A stretch of DNA of 64,000 bases, from the NCBI GenBank assembly GCA_964473525.1, contig CAYYPK010000004.1:62001-126000 (forward strand). Reading direction: 5' to 3'. The stretch is from GCA-2687025 sp964473525. GTDB taxonomy: Bacteria; Poribacteria; WGA-4E; GCA-2687025. This document shows positions 34,543 through 45,700 of this stretch, in pieces. The notes beneath the pieces were generated by a model that ran no database searches, was not told where the DNA came from, and worked only from the letters and a program-made list of their open reading frames with translations. Positions within the stretch are counted from its first letter, which is position 1; each line of letters starts with the position of its first letter. The translations under genes and the position numbers were made by a program.

Positions 34543-35417
34543 TCCTGTCCGCGGAACTCACCGAGAAATACGAGAATCTGAAGCGCCAACTCGCAGACCT
34601 GGGCGAGATGCTCGTAGCGTTCTCCGGCGGCGTGGACAGCGTCTTGCTCGCCAAAGTCGCCTACGACGTGGTCGGTGACAGGGCACTGGCGGTTACTGCC
34701 GTGTCCGAGTCGTACCCGGGCCGTGAGTTGCGCGACGCAAAGGAACTGGCGACCGACATTGGCATCCCTCTGCGGATCGTGCGCGCGCACGAACTCGAAG
34801 ACGAGAACTACGCCCAGAACGCCCCGAACCGCTGCTACTTCTGCAAGACGGAACTGTTCACGCAGTTGCGCGCCGTCTCGGAAGACACGGGCATCAACAA
34901 GGTCGTCTACGGGGCGAACCTGGACGACACGGGCGACTATCGTCCGGGGATGCAGGCAGCTGACGAGTGGGGCGTGTACGCGCCGCTTCTCGACGCGCAG
35001 TTGACGAAGGAGGACATACGCGTCCTCTCCCGCATGCTCGACTTGCGCACGTGGGACAAGCCCGCCTTCGCTTGCCTTTCGTCGCGCTTCCCACACGGCA
35101 CCCGCATCACGCCGGAGAAGCTGTCGCAGGTCGACGCCGCCGAAGATCTGCTCTACGACCTGGGCTTCCGCCAGTTCCGAGTGCGTCACCACGAGGATCC
35201 GGCGCGGACGTGGAGCGTCGCGCGCATCGAAGTACCCGAGGAAGAGATGCGCAGGTTCTTCGAGGGCGATACACGCGAGCGGGTCGTCGAGGAGTTCAAG
35301 TCGCTCGGATATGGGTTCGTCTCGCTGGATCTGCGCGGCTACAAGCCGGGCAGCCTGAACCCCGACCTCCTGACCATCGAGACGCTCACGCCACCGCCTC
35401 GTCCCAACGCCGGATAG
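34539..35417 (+). CDS. larE: LarE-type ATP-dependent sulfur transferase
   Basis: 292 residues. The PP-loop ATP-binding motif is AFSGGVDSVLL (27-37), followed by NRCYFCKTELF with Cys99 and Cys102, and by DKPAFACLSSRFPHG with Cys179. In the lactobacillar enzyme a cysteine in this CLSSR context is the sacrificial sulfur donor used to build the nickel-pincer cofactor of lactate racemase. No larA, larB or larC gene is nearby, so the target cofactor or another thiolation role is open. It is translationally coupled to the deformylase gene. Confidence 0.87.
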   Translation: MILSAELTEKYENLKRQLADLGEMLVAFSGGVDSVLLAKVAYDVVGDRALAVTAVSESYPGRELRDAKELATDIGIPLRIVRAHELEDENYAQNAPNRCYFCKTELFTQLRAVSEDTGINKVVYGANLDDTGDYRPGMQAADEWGVYAPLLDAQLTKEDIRVLSRMLDLRTWDKPAFACLSSRFPHGTRITPEKLSQVDAAEDLLYDLGFRQFRVRHHEDPARTWSVARIEVPEEEMRRFFEGDTRERVVEEFKSLGYGFVSLDLRGYKPGSLNPDLLTIETLTPPPRPNAG

Positions 35418-35543
35418 CCGTACTTTCTGCAATCACCTATAAACCCCGCCGCCGCCTCGCGCGTTCCAATGCATGGGGAGAGGGGTCATTGCGCTCGCTC
35501 ATCCTGCGCGTTAGGCAACTTTCTGTCGGTTGGGAGTCCGCAC

Positions 35544-36536
35544 ATGGCCCGCAACAAAGTCACCATCGGGGCCACATCGGACGGTGTCCCTGCGGACGAC
35601 GCGCGTAAGTCCACGGATCGGCCTGAGACCGCCCAGCAACCGATATCTCCCGTGCCGCCACCCGCGAATTCCCCTGACGTAGCGGCAGACGCCCTGCGCA
35701 TGTGGATGCGTGACATCACGAAGACGCCTCTTCTGACCCGCGAGCAGGAAGTCGAGCTCGCAAAGGGCGTGGAGGCTGGTAGCGAGGCCGCGCGCGAACG
35801 CCTCGTGCGGTCTAACCTGCGGCTCGTCGTGAGCGTGGCGCTCAAGTACCGTGGCCACAACGTCCCGCTCTCCGACCTGATCCAGGAGGGCAACATCGGA
35901 CTTATGCGGGCGGTGGAGAAGTTCGACTACCGACGCGGGTTCAAGTTCAGCACGTACGCCATCTGGTGGATTCGCCAGGCCGTCATGCGCGCGCTAGACA
36001 ACTACGCGCGGGTCATCCGCCTGCCTAGCTACGTCGTGGCGAAGATATCGAAGTTCGACGACACGGCTGGCCGTCTGCGGCAGGAGTTGGAGCGCGACCC
36101 GAGCGTCGAGGAACTCGCCGAGGCGCTGGAACTCACGCCAGATCGCATTCGGGACATTCTCGCGGTCTCCTCGGACCCGCTGTCACTGGAGATGCCCGTC
36201 AGCGAGGAACGCGAGTCGTCGCAACTGCGCGACTTCATCGAGGACAAGGACGGCGAATCTCAGCACGAGATCCTCTCGAACATCATCCTCGAGCAGGACA
36301 TCGAGAGCATGCTCGAGAAGCTGCCGCCCCGGGAGCACCAGATACTTCGTATGCGATACGGTCTGGACGACGGGCAGGAGCGCACGCTGCGAGAGATCGG
36401 CGTCCGGTTCGACGTGACTCGCGAGCGCATTCGGCAGATTGAGGCGGAAGCGTTGCGCGCGCTGCGGGGCCTGTCCAAGGGCGAGGCTGTGGTCTCGGAC
36501 GAGGCGCCCATCGACGAGGCCGTCGAGAGCGTCTAG
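35544..36536 (+). CDS. Sigma-70 family primary-type sigma factor (RpoD/RpoS-like)
   Basis: 330 residues. ATG 35544 has GGGAG at 35532-35536. Region 1.2 is MWMRDITKTPLLTREQEVEL, region 2 contains DLIQEGNIGLMRAVEKFDY and FSTYAIWWIRQAVMRALDN, region 3 follows, and region 4 contains LPPREHQILRMRYGLDDG and VTRERIRQIEAEALRALR. The N terminus (about residues 1-45) is short and disordered with no region 1.1, so it could be a group 2 sigma factor and not the housekeeping one. It directs RNA polymerase to -35/-10 promoters such as those proposed in this window. Confidence 0.9.
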   Translation: MARNKVTIGATSDGVPADDARKSTDRPETAQQPISPVPPPANSPDVAADALRMWMRDITKTPLLTREQEVELAKGVEAGSEAARERLVRSNLRLVVSVALKYRGHNVPLSDLIQEGNIGLMRAVEKFDYRRGFKFSTYAIWWIRQAVMRALDNYARVIRLPSYVVAKISKFDDTAGRLRQELERDPSVEELAEALELTPDRIRDILAVSSDPLSLEMPVSEERESSQLRDFIEDKDGESQHEILSNIILEQDIESMLEKLPPREHQILRMRYGLDDGQERTLREIGVRFDVTRERIRQIEAEALRALRGLSKGEAVVSDEAPIDEAVESV

Positions 36537-36663
36537 CGTGCGGGCGCGGATCACGGCGCCACACCTCTAGCCACACAAAGCCACACATGGTGGCCGAGCA
36601 CGACAACAGCGCCGTCGGCCGCATGTGCCCGCCCGGCGCTGTCCATATGCTGATCGGAGCTGC

Positions 36664-36933
36664 TTAGCTCGCGGCGATTTCGCGGTTGTACGCACGCATC
36701 AGGCGAGACTTGCGCCGCGACGCCGTCTGCTTCTTGATGACGCCCTTCTTGGCAGCCTTGTCCAACTGACTGATCGCCAGCCGGAGGCTTTCCTGCGCGT
36801 TGTCGCCCTTGTCGGCGATGTCCGTGCGCGCGACCTTGAGGGCGGTGCGCATCGTGGAGCGCGTGTTCCGGTTCCGCTCAGCCTTGCGGGCGTCCGCGCG
36901 GATGTGCTTCTTAGCGGACGGGAGATTGGCCAT
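36664..36933 (-). CDS. rpsT: 30S ribosomal protein S20
   Basis: 89 residues, typical length and composition for S20: MANLPSAKKHIRADARKAER, then NRNTRSTMRTALK and the Lys/Arg-rich end TASRRKSRLMRAYNREIA. It binds 16S rRNA early in small-subunit assembly. It is convergent with the sigma factor gene and monocistronic, with a predicted promoter about 100 bp upstream. Confidence 0.95.
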   Translation of the reverse strand: MANLPSAKKHIRADARKAERNRNTRSTMRTALKVARTDIADKGDNAQESLRLAISQLDKAAKKGVIKKQTASRRKSRLMRAYNREIAAS

Positions 36934-37031
36934 TCGTGATCTCTCTCAAATCTGGGTCTACTGTGGCACCCGTTCTGTCTCATTCCGTGGCGCGTTCGGG
37001 CGCTCAGCGGCCCGGTATCGTGCAGTTAGCA

Positions 37032-37061
37032 AGTGTATCGCCCGGTGTCACTGGGGGTCAA
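37032..37061 (-). promoter_or_regulatory. Predicted sigma-70 promoter of rpsT
   Basis: On the minus strand TTGACC (37061-37056) and TACACT (37037-37032) are 18 bp apart, giving a leader of about 90 nt before the S20 start. The 306-bp spacer 36934-37239 also serves the divergent XdhC gene, for which I see only a weak TTGCGC/TACATT pair at 37146-37173. Confidence 0.5.
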
Positions 37062-37239
37062 CCGAATCGCGGCCGGCTGGGGCGTTCCCGGCGCGGCGCC
37101 GGCCTTCGCGCGACTGCCATCGGAAGCGGCGGCGCGCGACTGTCGTTGCGCGCTTCGCATTTCGGGGTACATTTGTAGCGGCGGCCACGCTGGCGGATGC
37201 GCCGGTGACCAACGCGCGAAAACACCTTGGGCGACGTGA

Positions 37240-38331
37240 ATGCGAGACATCTACCGCATGATCCCGGAGCTGGCGGCGAACCGTAGCCGCGCGGCCTATT
37301 GCACGGTCGTGGACACGGTCGGCTCGACGCCGCAGAAGGAGGGAGCGAAGCTGCTCATCCTGCCGACGATGGCGAGCGTCGGGACGCTAGGCGGCGGGTG
37401 CGTCGAGGCGGAGGCGCGCAAGCAGGCTGCCAGGCTCATGCAGACGAACTCTCGCAAGCTGCTGGAGTTCAAGCTCGACAGCGACTACGGCTGGGACGAC
37501 GGGCTCATATGCGGCGGCAACATGCGCATCTTCGTCGACCTGATCGACGACCCGGACGAGGCGGCGTTCTTCGTCGAGATGGAACGTCTGTTGACGTCGG
37601 ATGTCCCGATTGTGGTGGGAACGGTCGTCGAGGCGTCGGATGTTGCGAAACTCGGTGCCAAGCGCCTCATCGCCACGGACGGGACGTATCTGGGCTCCCT
37701 CGGCTCCGCCGCGATGGACGATCTTTTTACCGCGCAAGCGACAACCGCACTCGAGAAGAACGACGCGCGGCTGTGGACGGAGACCGAGAGCGGGACGACG
37801 GTATTCATCGAGCCGACATTGCCTCAGATCCGTCTCGTCGTGTGCGGGGCGGGGCACGTCGGCGCGGCGCTCACGCACTTCGCCGCCATGTGCGACTTCC
37901 ACGTAACGGTCATCGACGACCGGCCAGAATTCGCGAACGCCGAGAACCTGCCGGACGCGCACGAGATCGTCGTGGACGACCTGCCAGCCGCGACGGCTCG
38001 ACAAGACATCGGCCCGCTAACGTACGTCGTGATAGTGACGCGCGGCCACAACCACGACGAGTCGTGCCTCCGCGCCGTCATTGAGTCGGACGCCGGGTAC
38101 ATCGGCATGATCGGCAGCCGACGCAAGATCAAGCTGATATACGACGACCTGCAAGAGCTCGGCCTACCCGAGTCGCTCTTCGACCGCGTGCACGCGCCCA
38201 TCGGCCTGGACATCGCGTCCAACACCGTGCCGGAGATCGCCGTGTCCATCGTCGCGCAGCTCATTCAGTTCCGAAACACGCAGAAGGTGGGCGAGTACGC
38301 GGCGGGATTGGCGCGGGCAGGCGCTAAGTAG
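37240..38331 (+). CDS. XdhC/CoxI-family protein (molybdenum cofactor maturation factor)
   Basis: 363 residues with two domains: an N-terminal XdhC/CoxI domain (VVDTVGSTPQKEGAKLLI, GTLGGGCVEAEARKQAA) and a C-terminal Rossmann fold (LVVCGAGHVGAALTHFAAM, VIVTRGHNHDESCLRAVIE, GYIGMIGSRRKIKLIYDDL). XdhC binds molybdenum cofactor, helps sulfurate it and inserts it into xanthine dehydrogenase-type enzymes. No molybdoenzyme gene lies in this window, but a cysteine desulfurase that could supply sulfur is 3 kb downstream. The last eight bases overlap the convergent LpxI gene. Confidence 0.88.
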   Translation: MRDIYRMIPELAANRSRAAYCTVVDTVGSTPQKEGAKLLILPTMASVGTLGGGCVEAEARKQAARLMQTNSRKLLEFKLDSDYGWDDGLICGGNMRIFVDLIDDPDEAAFFVEMERLLTSDVPIVVGTVVEASDVAKLGAKRLIATDGTYLGSLGSAAMDDLFTAQATTALEKNDARLWTETESGTTVFIEPTLPQIRLVVCGAGHVGAALTHFAAMCDFHVTVIDDRPEFANAENLPDAHEIVVDDLPAATARQDIGPLTYVVIVTRGHNHDESCLRAVIESDAGYIGMIGSRRKIKLIYDDLQELGLPESLFDRVHAPIGLDIASNTVPEIAVSIVAQLIQFRNTQKVGEYAAGLARAGAK

Positions 38332-39136
38332 CCGCCAGGATGGCTAGCCCGTTGTTGTCCGCCCGGGCCGCGAGCTCTTCTCGGTCCAAGACAAACGTCC
38401 GACCGGCCTCGACGACGAGGGCGGCTGCCTCAGCCTCCATCAGCACTTCAATCGTATCCATCCCAACGGTAGGCACATCGAACCGGAAGTCGTGATCCGC
38501 TCGGGCCGCCTTCGCGACGACGATGCCCGACCCAGCAAGCTTCGCCGCCCGTCGGATCGCCTCGTCCGTGCCCTCCATCGCCTCGACCGCTACCGGGACG
38601 CCGTCCTTCACGACTGCTGTCTGCCCGATGTCCAGCCGGGACACCTCGCGCGCGAGCCTGAGAGCGTGTTCCGCGTCGCGTCGCCCGGCGCGGCCGAGCT
38701 TGCGCTTCGTGACGGGCCCCTCGTCCGGCGCCAGCGCCGGCAAGTACGTGCGCTGGTCGGCGACGGTGAATCCGCGGGCGGCGAATTCGTCGGCGATGGC
38801 GTGGAAGAGGCTCTGGCTGCCGCGCGTCTTGGCCTGCGCGAGTATCTTGACGGCCAGCCAGTCGAGTTGCTTGGGACGGAACAGCACGTCCTTGTTGACC
38901 GCGCCCAGGATGACGAGTTCCTCCGCGCCTGCCTCCGCGAAGGCGCGCAGCATGTCGGCGATCTTGCCCACGCTCTGGTGGCGAAAGACATCCGCCACCG
39001 GATCGAGCTCGGGCTGCGGCTCATCGGCGATGCTTACGACGGCGAGGGGTCGCACTCCACGCATGGCTTGCGTCAGCAACACGGGTAGGCGTCCGGCGCC
39101 AGCGATGACGCCTAGCGGACGGGCGTCATCGGTCAC
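38324..39136 (-). CDS. lpxI: UDP-2,3-diacylglucosamine pyrophosphatase LpxI
   Basis: 270 residues with the LpxI pattern: LGVIAGAGRLPVLLTQAM at the start, the middle motif VGKIADMLRAFAEAGAEELV, ILGAVNKDVLFRP, and the C-terminal domain with DFRFDVPTVGMDTIEVL, which holds the metal-binding Asp. LpxI cleaves UDP-2,3-diacylglucosamine to lipid X in lipid A synthesis and replaces LpxH in many non-enteric bacteria. Its start overlaps the LpxA stop by four bases, so it is coupled to lpxA in the operon lpxC/fabZ-lpxA-lpxI. Confidence 0.9.
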   Translation of the reverse strand: MTDDARPLGVIAGAGRLPVLLTQAMRGVRPLAVVSIADEPQPELDPVADVFRHQSVGKIADMLRAFAEAGAEELVILGAVNKDVLFRPKQLDWLAVKILAQAKTRGSQSLFHAIADEFAARGFTVADQRTYLPALAPDEGPVTKRKLGRAGRRDAEHALRLAREVSRLDIGQTAVVKDGVPVAVEAMEGTDEAIRRAAKLAGSGIVVAKAARADHDFRFDVPTVGMDTIEVLMEAEAAALVVEAGRTFVLDREELAARADNNGLAILAAT

Positions 39137-39951
39137 GCGCTGTCTCGGTCGTCTCGCACGCGTCGGCAGACGCCGCGCTGGGAGCCCTCGATGAACTCGA
39201 TGAGGTGGGCAACGTGGGGATCGTCCTCGACGTCCGCACGTGTCTGCGCGATAGCGTCGTCCATCCTCATGTCAGAGCGGAAGAGGAGCCGGTACGCCTG
39301 CTTGAGCGCGCGTATGGACTCATCGGGAACGTCGCCCATCGGATGATTGACCGCCGTGCCCCGTCCGATGATGTTGAGCCCACGAACCCACGCCGGATGC
39401 CCGTCGGCGATGGTGTACGGCGGCAGATCCTGCGTGAATTTCGAGCACGCCCCCGCCATGGACCCGCGCCCGATGCGGACGTATTGATGCACTCCCACAT
39501 GTGCGCCGATGCGCGCCGGGCCGTCTATCTGGACATGCCCGCCGAGAGTGGCGAAGTTCGCCATGATGATCTGGTCGCCGAGAACGCAATCGTGGGCGAG
39601 GTTCGCCCAGTTCATGAGCAAGTTGTCGGCGCCGACGACGGTTGCCTCGCCGGGCTCCGACGAGGCGGAGATAGTGACGTATTCGCGCAGCGTGTTGCGG
39701 TCACCGATGAGCGTCCCGCAGGCGCCGTCGTGCGACTTCAGGTCCACGGACGTGTGGCCGAGCACCGCGCCGTAGAAGATGCGGCACTCCTCGCCCACCG
39801 TCGTGTAGGCGCAGACCTTCACATGGGCGTCAAGCCACGTGCCGTCGCCGATTACGGTGTGATCCTCGACGATGCAGAAGGGGCCGACCTCCACGCCGTC
39901 GCCGAGCTTGGCGCCGGGATGCACGATGGCCGTCGGATGCACCCTTGGCAT
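39133..39951 (-). CDS. lpxA: UDP-N-acetylglucosamine acyltransferase LpxA
   Basis: 272 residues of left-handed beta-helix hexapeptide repeats followed by a C-terminal helical domain. Family marks are VHPTAIVHPGAKLGDGVEVG, VGADNLLMNWANLAHDC, GGHVQIDGPARIGAHVGVHQ and VRGLNIIGRG. The catalytic His of AHDC is present, but the nearby His of E. coli HIAHDC is Asn here (NLAHDC), and TIHRGT reads TISASS. LpxA acylates UDP-GlcNAc in the first step of lipid A synthesis. The gene follows the LpxC/FabZ fusion gene after a 63-bp gap. Confidence 0.92.
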   Translation of the reverse strand: MPRVHPTAIVHPGAKLGDGVEVGPFCIVEDHTVIGDGTWLDAHVKVCAYTTVGEECRIFYGAVLGHTSVDLKSHDGACGTLIGDRNTLREYVTISASSEPGEATVVGADNLLMNWANLAHDCVLGDQIIMANFATLGGHVQIDGPARIGAHVGVHQYVRIGRGSMAGACSKFTQDLPPYTIADGHPAWVRGLNIIGRGTAVNHPMGDVPDESIRALKQAYRLLFRSDMRMDDAIAQTRADVEDDPHVAHLIEFIEGSQRGVCRRVRDDRDSA

Positions 39952-40014
39952 GGCGTGGTCTCTCGTTTGGGGTGAGCCGGGGTCAGCCGCGGTGGGGCAG
40001 AACGACGCGGCGGG

Positions 40015-41301
<1,287 letters not shown>

Positions 41302-41459
41302 GACGCCTGTCTCCAATGGGTTCGGCGGCGCTGGGCCCAATGCGCGGTGTGTCGCGGCTTCGCGACGCGGAAACTGGGTGCATGGTAGCGCATGCCAGGG
41401 ACATATGCGTGCGTGCATCGCGCGGTGATACGGGCGCCGCCACGCGCGCGCATCTGGTC

Positions 41460-41465
41460 TATAAT
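41460..41465 (+). promoter_or_regulatory. Predicted -10 box of the cysteine desulfurase gene
   Basis: A perfect TATAAT stands out in GC-rich sequence, 20 bases ahead of the GTG start. No clear -35 hexamer is present. The leader would be only about 14 nt, still covering the AGAGGAAG ribosome site. Confidence 0.4.
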
Positions 41466-41485
41466 GGTTCCAAGAGGAAGCCGCC

Positions 41486-42694
41486 GTGGACCCCATCTAC
41501 ATGGACCATCACGCGACGACGCCCGTGGACTCCCGCGTGCTCGACGCCATGATGCCCTATCTCACCCACGAATTCGGGAACGCGTCCAGCAGGACGCATC
41601 CGTGGGGATGGCACGCCGAGGAGGCGGTGGACCACGCGCGTCAGCAAGTCGCCGCTGTCCTGAACTGCCGCCCAGACGAGGTGATTTTCACCGGTGGCGC
41701 GACAGAATCCAACAACCTGGCGATCAAGGGCGTCGCGGCAGGCTACCGCGAGCGTGGCAGGAACCACATCGTCACGACGAAGGTCGAACACAGCGCCGTC
41801 CAGCAGCCGTGCCAGACGTTGGAGCGCCAGGGCTTTCGCGTAACGTACCTCGACGTGGACCGCTACGGTCTGGTCGATCCCAACGACGTGCGGGCAGCCG
41901 TGACGGACGAGACGGCGTTGGTCTCCGTCATATGGGCGCACAACGAAATCGGCACGATCCAGCCGATCGCTGAGATCGCGCGGGTAGCGAACGAAGCGGG
42001 TTCGCTGTTCCACACGGATGGCGTCCAGGCGTTCGCGAGGTACGACAGCGATGTCGAGACGCTGGGCGTGGACCTCATGGCGCTGTCGGCGCACAAGATA
42101 TACGGGCCGAAGGGCGTCGGGGCCCTCTACGTGCGCAAGCGGCGGCCCCGCGTCCGCATGGAAGCGCAGATCGACGGCGGCGGACAGGAACGCAAGCTGC
42201 GCTCCGGCACACTGAACGTCCCTGGGATCGTGGGACTTGGGAAGGCGGCGGAGCTGTACAGCGAGTGTCGTGACGAGGAACGCGCGCGCGTCGTCGCGCT
42301 TCGCGACCGTCTTCAAGCCGCTATCACCGACGCGGTCGACTACGTCCACCTGAACGGACACCCCACCGAACGCCTCTACAACAACCTGAACCTGAGCTTT
42401 GAGTTCGTCGAGAGCGAATCGCTTCTGATGACCCTTCGCGACATTGCTCTGTCGTCGGGTTCCGCCTGCACGTCCGCCTCTCTCGAATCTTCCTCCGCGC
42501 TCCTCGCCACCGGCGTGGACGAATCGCTCGCGCACTCCGCGGTGCGCTTCGGCCTCGGGCGGTCCAACACCGCCGAGCAGGTCGACACCGTCGCCACTGC
42601 CGTCATCGACGCCGTCGCCCGGCAGCGGGAGCTGTCGCCGCTGTACGACATGAAGCGGCAGGGCGTGGATGTGATGGCGACCGACCGAAGCTAG
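41486..42694 (+). CDS. Cysteine desulfurase (NifS/IscS family)
   Basis: 402 residues from GTG 41486, preceded by AGAGGAAG. PLP-binding Lys204 lies in SAHKIYGPKGVGALYVR and catalytic Cys328 in SSGSACTSASLESS, within the flexible loop of IscS-like (group I) enzymes. Other family marks are MDHHATTPVD, FTGGATESNNLAI and HTDGVQAF. It moves sulfur from cysteine to a persulfide for Fe-S clusters, tRNA or cofactors. No iscU, iscR or iscA gene is adjacent, so the acceptor is open; the XdhC and LarE genes in the window also need sulfur. Confidence 0.92.
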   Translation: MDPIYMDHHATTPVDSRVLDAMMPYLTHEFGNASSRTHPWGWHAEEAVDHARQQVAAVLNCRPDEVIFTGGATESNNLAIKGVAAGYRERGRNHIVTTKVEHSAVQQPCQTLERQGFRVTYLDVDRYGLVDPNDVRAAVTDETALVSVIWAHNEIGTIQPIAEIARVANEAGSLFHTDGVQAFARYDSDVETLGVDLMALSAHKIYGPKGVGALYVRKRRPRVRMEAQIDGGGQERKLRSGTLNVPGIVGLGKAAELYSECRDEERARVVALRDRLQAAITDAVDYVHLNGHPTERLYNNLNLSFEFVESESLLMTLRDIALSSGSACTSASLESSSALLATGVDESLAHSAVRFGLGRSNTAEQVDTVATAVIDAVARQRELSPLYDMKRQGVDVMATDRS

Positions 42695-42724
42695 CCCTGC
42701 CTGGCTTGCGGGCGCATAGGCCGG

Positions 42725-42751
42725 CCATTACACTTCTTAGGAGTGTAATGG
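42725..42751. promoter_or_regulatory. AT-rich dyad between cysteine desulfurase and the giant propeller gene
   Basis: CCATTACACT (42725-42734) and AGTGTAATGG (42742-42751) form a perfect 10-bp inverted repeat around TCTTAGG. It could be the terminator of the desulfurase gene, but no T-run follows. Its symmetry and AT content in GC-rich DNA, 38 bp ahead of the next start, would also fit a regulator binding site. Confidence 0.55.
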
Positions 42752-42788
42752 CGCGCTGACCGACAACCCTGTCATCGAAAGACATGAA

Positions 42789-45700
42789 GTGGCTGTACCG
42801 CGACAGTGGCCTGCACGAGGGCCAGCGGCGATGGTTGGTCTGGCGTTCGCGCTAGCGCTGCTCCTGATGGCGACGTGTGGCCGCGCGTCGCTAGCCAACA
42901 CGTACATCGCCTTTGCGCCCGACCCTATTCAAGGGCTCCCGACGATAGGGCTTATGAACCCCGTCGATGGGTCGATCGCGCCGGTAGGCCCGCTCGGCGT
43001 CTCGGTGCAGGGCGCGCCAGCGTGGGCGCCCGACGGCTCAGCCGTCGTCGCGCCGGTGTGGTGGGCAGAGGACCGTAAGTACGATCTCTTCGTCTTCCCG
43101 GTGGACGGATCCGAACCCACGCGACTGACACACGACGACCTACACGAACGGAGCCCGTCGTGGTCCCCGGATGGCGACAGGATTGCGTTTGTGGCAAGCG
43201 ACGGATTCATTAGCACATCAGCCATCTACACGGTGCGCGTGAACGGCTCCGGCCGTTCGCGCCTGACAGACACTAGCGTAGTGCCGCGCGACCCCGCCTG
43301 GTCGCCGGACGGCGAGACCATCCTGTTCGTCGCTTACCACGATGGAGCGGGTCACATAGCTACGATGACTGCGGAGGGTGGGAACATCCGCGAACTCACC
43401 GGTGAGGGCACGAGCGCGTGGGCGCCAGCGTGGTCGCCGGACGGCTCGCGCATTGCGTTTTCGGCCACGTCTCCTGGGCCTCGCGGTCTGTTCGTGGCAC
43501 CCGCCGACGGCGCCGATCCCACGCAGCTGACGGACAGCGGGGCGTGGCCCACGTGGTCGCCGGACGGTGAGCGAATTGCCTATGCCGACCGCATTGATGG
43601 CCGATGGGCGCTGTTCACGATTGGTACAGATGGCACGGATGCGACGCCGCTCAGCCCGGTTACATACACGACCGGTGGCCCGGCGTGGTCGCCGGTGCTG
43701 GAATCCACCCCGCGCTTGTCGATCACGGCTCCAGGGGATGGCGAGCGCTTCGCCGACGGCGCAACGTCCGTGACGCTCGCCGTTAGCGTAGGAGACCATC
43801 CGACGGCGCAATGGCGGTGGCGTTTCGACGACGCGTTCCCAACGTCCGGCCCGGCGGGAGGGATGTCAGGTGAAGCGGACGGCTCTGTAACCATCTCCGG
43901 CCTCAGTCCTGGTCGTGCGATGACGATCCACGTTGCGCTGACCGACGCTATGGGAGACGTGCTGACGCCATCGGTTGCCAACCGCGTCACCGTGTTCCTG
44001 CCGCTTCCCGTCCCGGCCGCTGACCTCACGAACACACGCATCGTGTATAGCCGGGGAGAGCTATGGTCCGTCAACCCCGACGGCACGAACGCTGCGGAGC
44101 TAACCCACGACGGTCTGGTGAAACGGAACCCAGCGTATTCGCCGGATGGGAGTCGGATCGCGTACGAGGCGACCACTGAGGGCGATCCGTCGTACGGCCA
44201 CCGCGAGATCTTCGTCGTTAGCGCGAACGGCTCTAACCCTGTCCAGCTCACCGCGGGCTCTGGGAGCTCCACGTACCCGGCGTGGTCGCCAGACGGCGCC
44301 TATATCGCGTATATCACAGAGGTTCCGGAAGGCGCTGACACCCGGCGCCAGCAGGTCGCGCGGATGCGTCCCGACGGCTCCGAGAAGGCTCTGCTGACAG
44401 CCGGGATTCCCTACCGCAAGGCCGCGCTGGTGTGGTCTCGCGACGGATCTGAAATCATGTACGCTATCAGCCGGTGGGTGTACCGGATGGAGGCAGACGG
44501 GTCCAGCCACCGCCAGTGGCTGACGGACCTCTTCTACGACGTCACTCACATGGCGTGGTCGCCCGACGGCACACGGATCGCAGGCACGGATAGCAACCTA
44601 TGGATGGCCAACTCCGACGGATCCCGTCCTCGGGATCTGCCCAGTTACGGACGGTACGGCGTCGCCTGGTCGCCGGACGGCACACGGATCGTGGCGAACG
44701 GAACCGACGATGGAGTGCGAGGCCTGGTGAGCCGCGCCCCGGACGGGTCTGACCAGCGCCTCATCCTGCCGCACGAGATCACAGCTGGTGTTACCTGGTC
44801 TCCTGTCTTGCCTCCGTTCCCTCGGATAGCGATAGCATCCCCCGAGCCGAACGCGGTGTTTCCCGCCGGAACGGGTTCCGTGCGCGTGAACGTCGGCGCC
44901 ACGAACCTGCCGCCTGGGGTCGCGTGGCACAGACGCGTGAACAGTGAATTCCCGGACTCCGGCTCCGCTGGCGGCGTTCGGTTCGAGGACCGCAGCAGCT
45001 TCAGCGTGAGCACGCGGGATGCACGCTTCTATACGGTTCGCGTCGCCCTCGCCGACGCGGGCGGAGTTCTCCTCCAGCCGCTGGTGCAGGAGGAACGCAC
45101 ATTCCATGTCGCCTTCCCCGTGCCGCAGGGGGATCTGGCGGACACACGCGTCACGTTCGTGCAGGACCAACTCGGCAATCGTGACGTGTATTCGATCGAC
45201 TACGAGGGCTCCGACGTGCGGCGACTGACATTCCGTCCCGGCGAGGACACGCACGCCCGTTGGTCACCCGACGGGAAGTGGATCGCGTATGTCGCTGAAG
45301 TGGAGGGAGACTCTGAGATATTCCGCATGCGTATCGATGGGTCCAACCCCACCCGGTTGACAACGAACCCGGGAGCCGACACGGACCCCTCTTGGTCGCC
45401 AGACGGGGCGTCGATAGCCTTCGCCTCAGCACGGGACGGTACCCATGGTGTATTCACAATGAATGCCGACGGATCCAACCCACGGCTGATTATCCCCGAG
45501 GCGAGTGATCCAGACTGGTCTCCCGACGGGTCGCGCCTGGCAGCGATACGCGTCACGGGGGCTGGCAACGGAACGACTATACGCAGGACGAGCGTCGTGT
45601 CAGTGTACACGCGCCAGGGCAAACTGCTGTACACCCTCGCAAAGCCCCTCGGAGAGGAAACGGTTCGCGACCCACGCTGGTCGCCCGATGGCACGCGCAT

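Noticed and set aside
37146..37173. TTGCGC/TACATT promoter for the XdhC gene
   Set aside because: Match to consensus is weak and spacing is 16 bp; not enough to report as a feature.
41302..41496. N-terminal extension of LpxC/FabZ
   Set aside because: The added residues are Arg/Pro-rich without similarity to LpxC, and the TTG at 41301 begins exactly at the conserved start.
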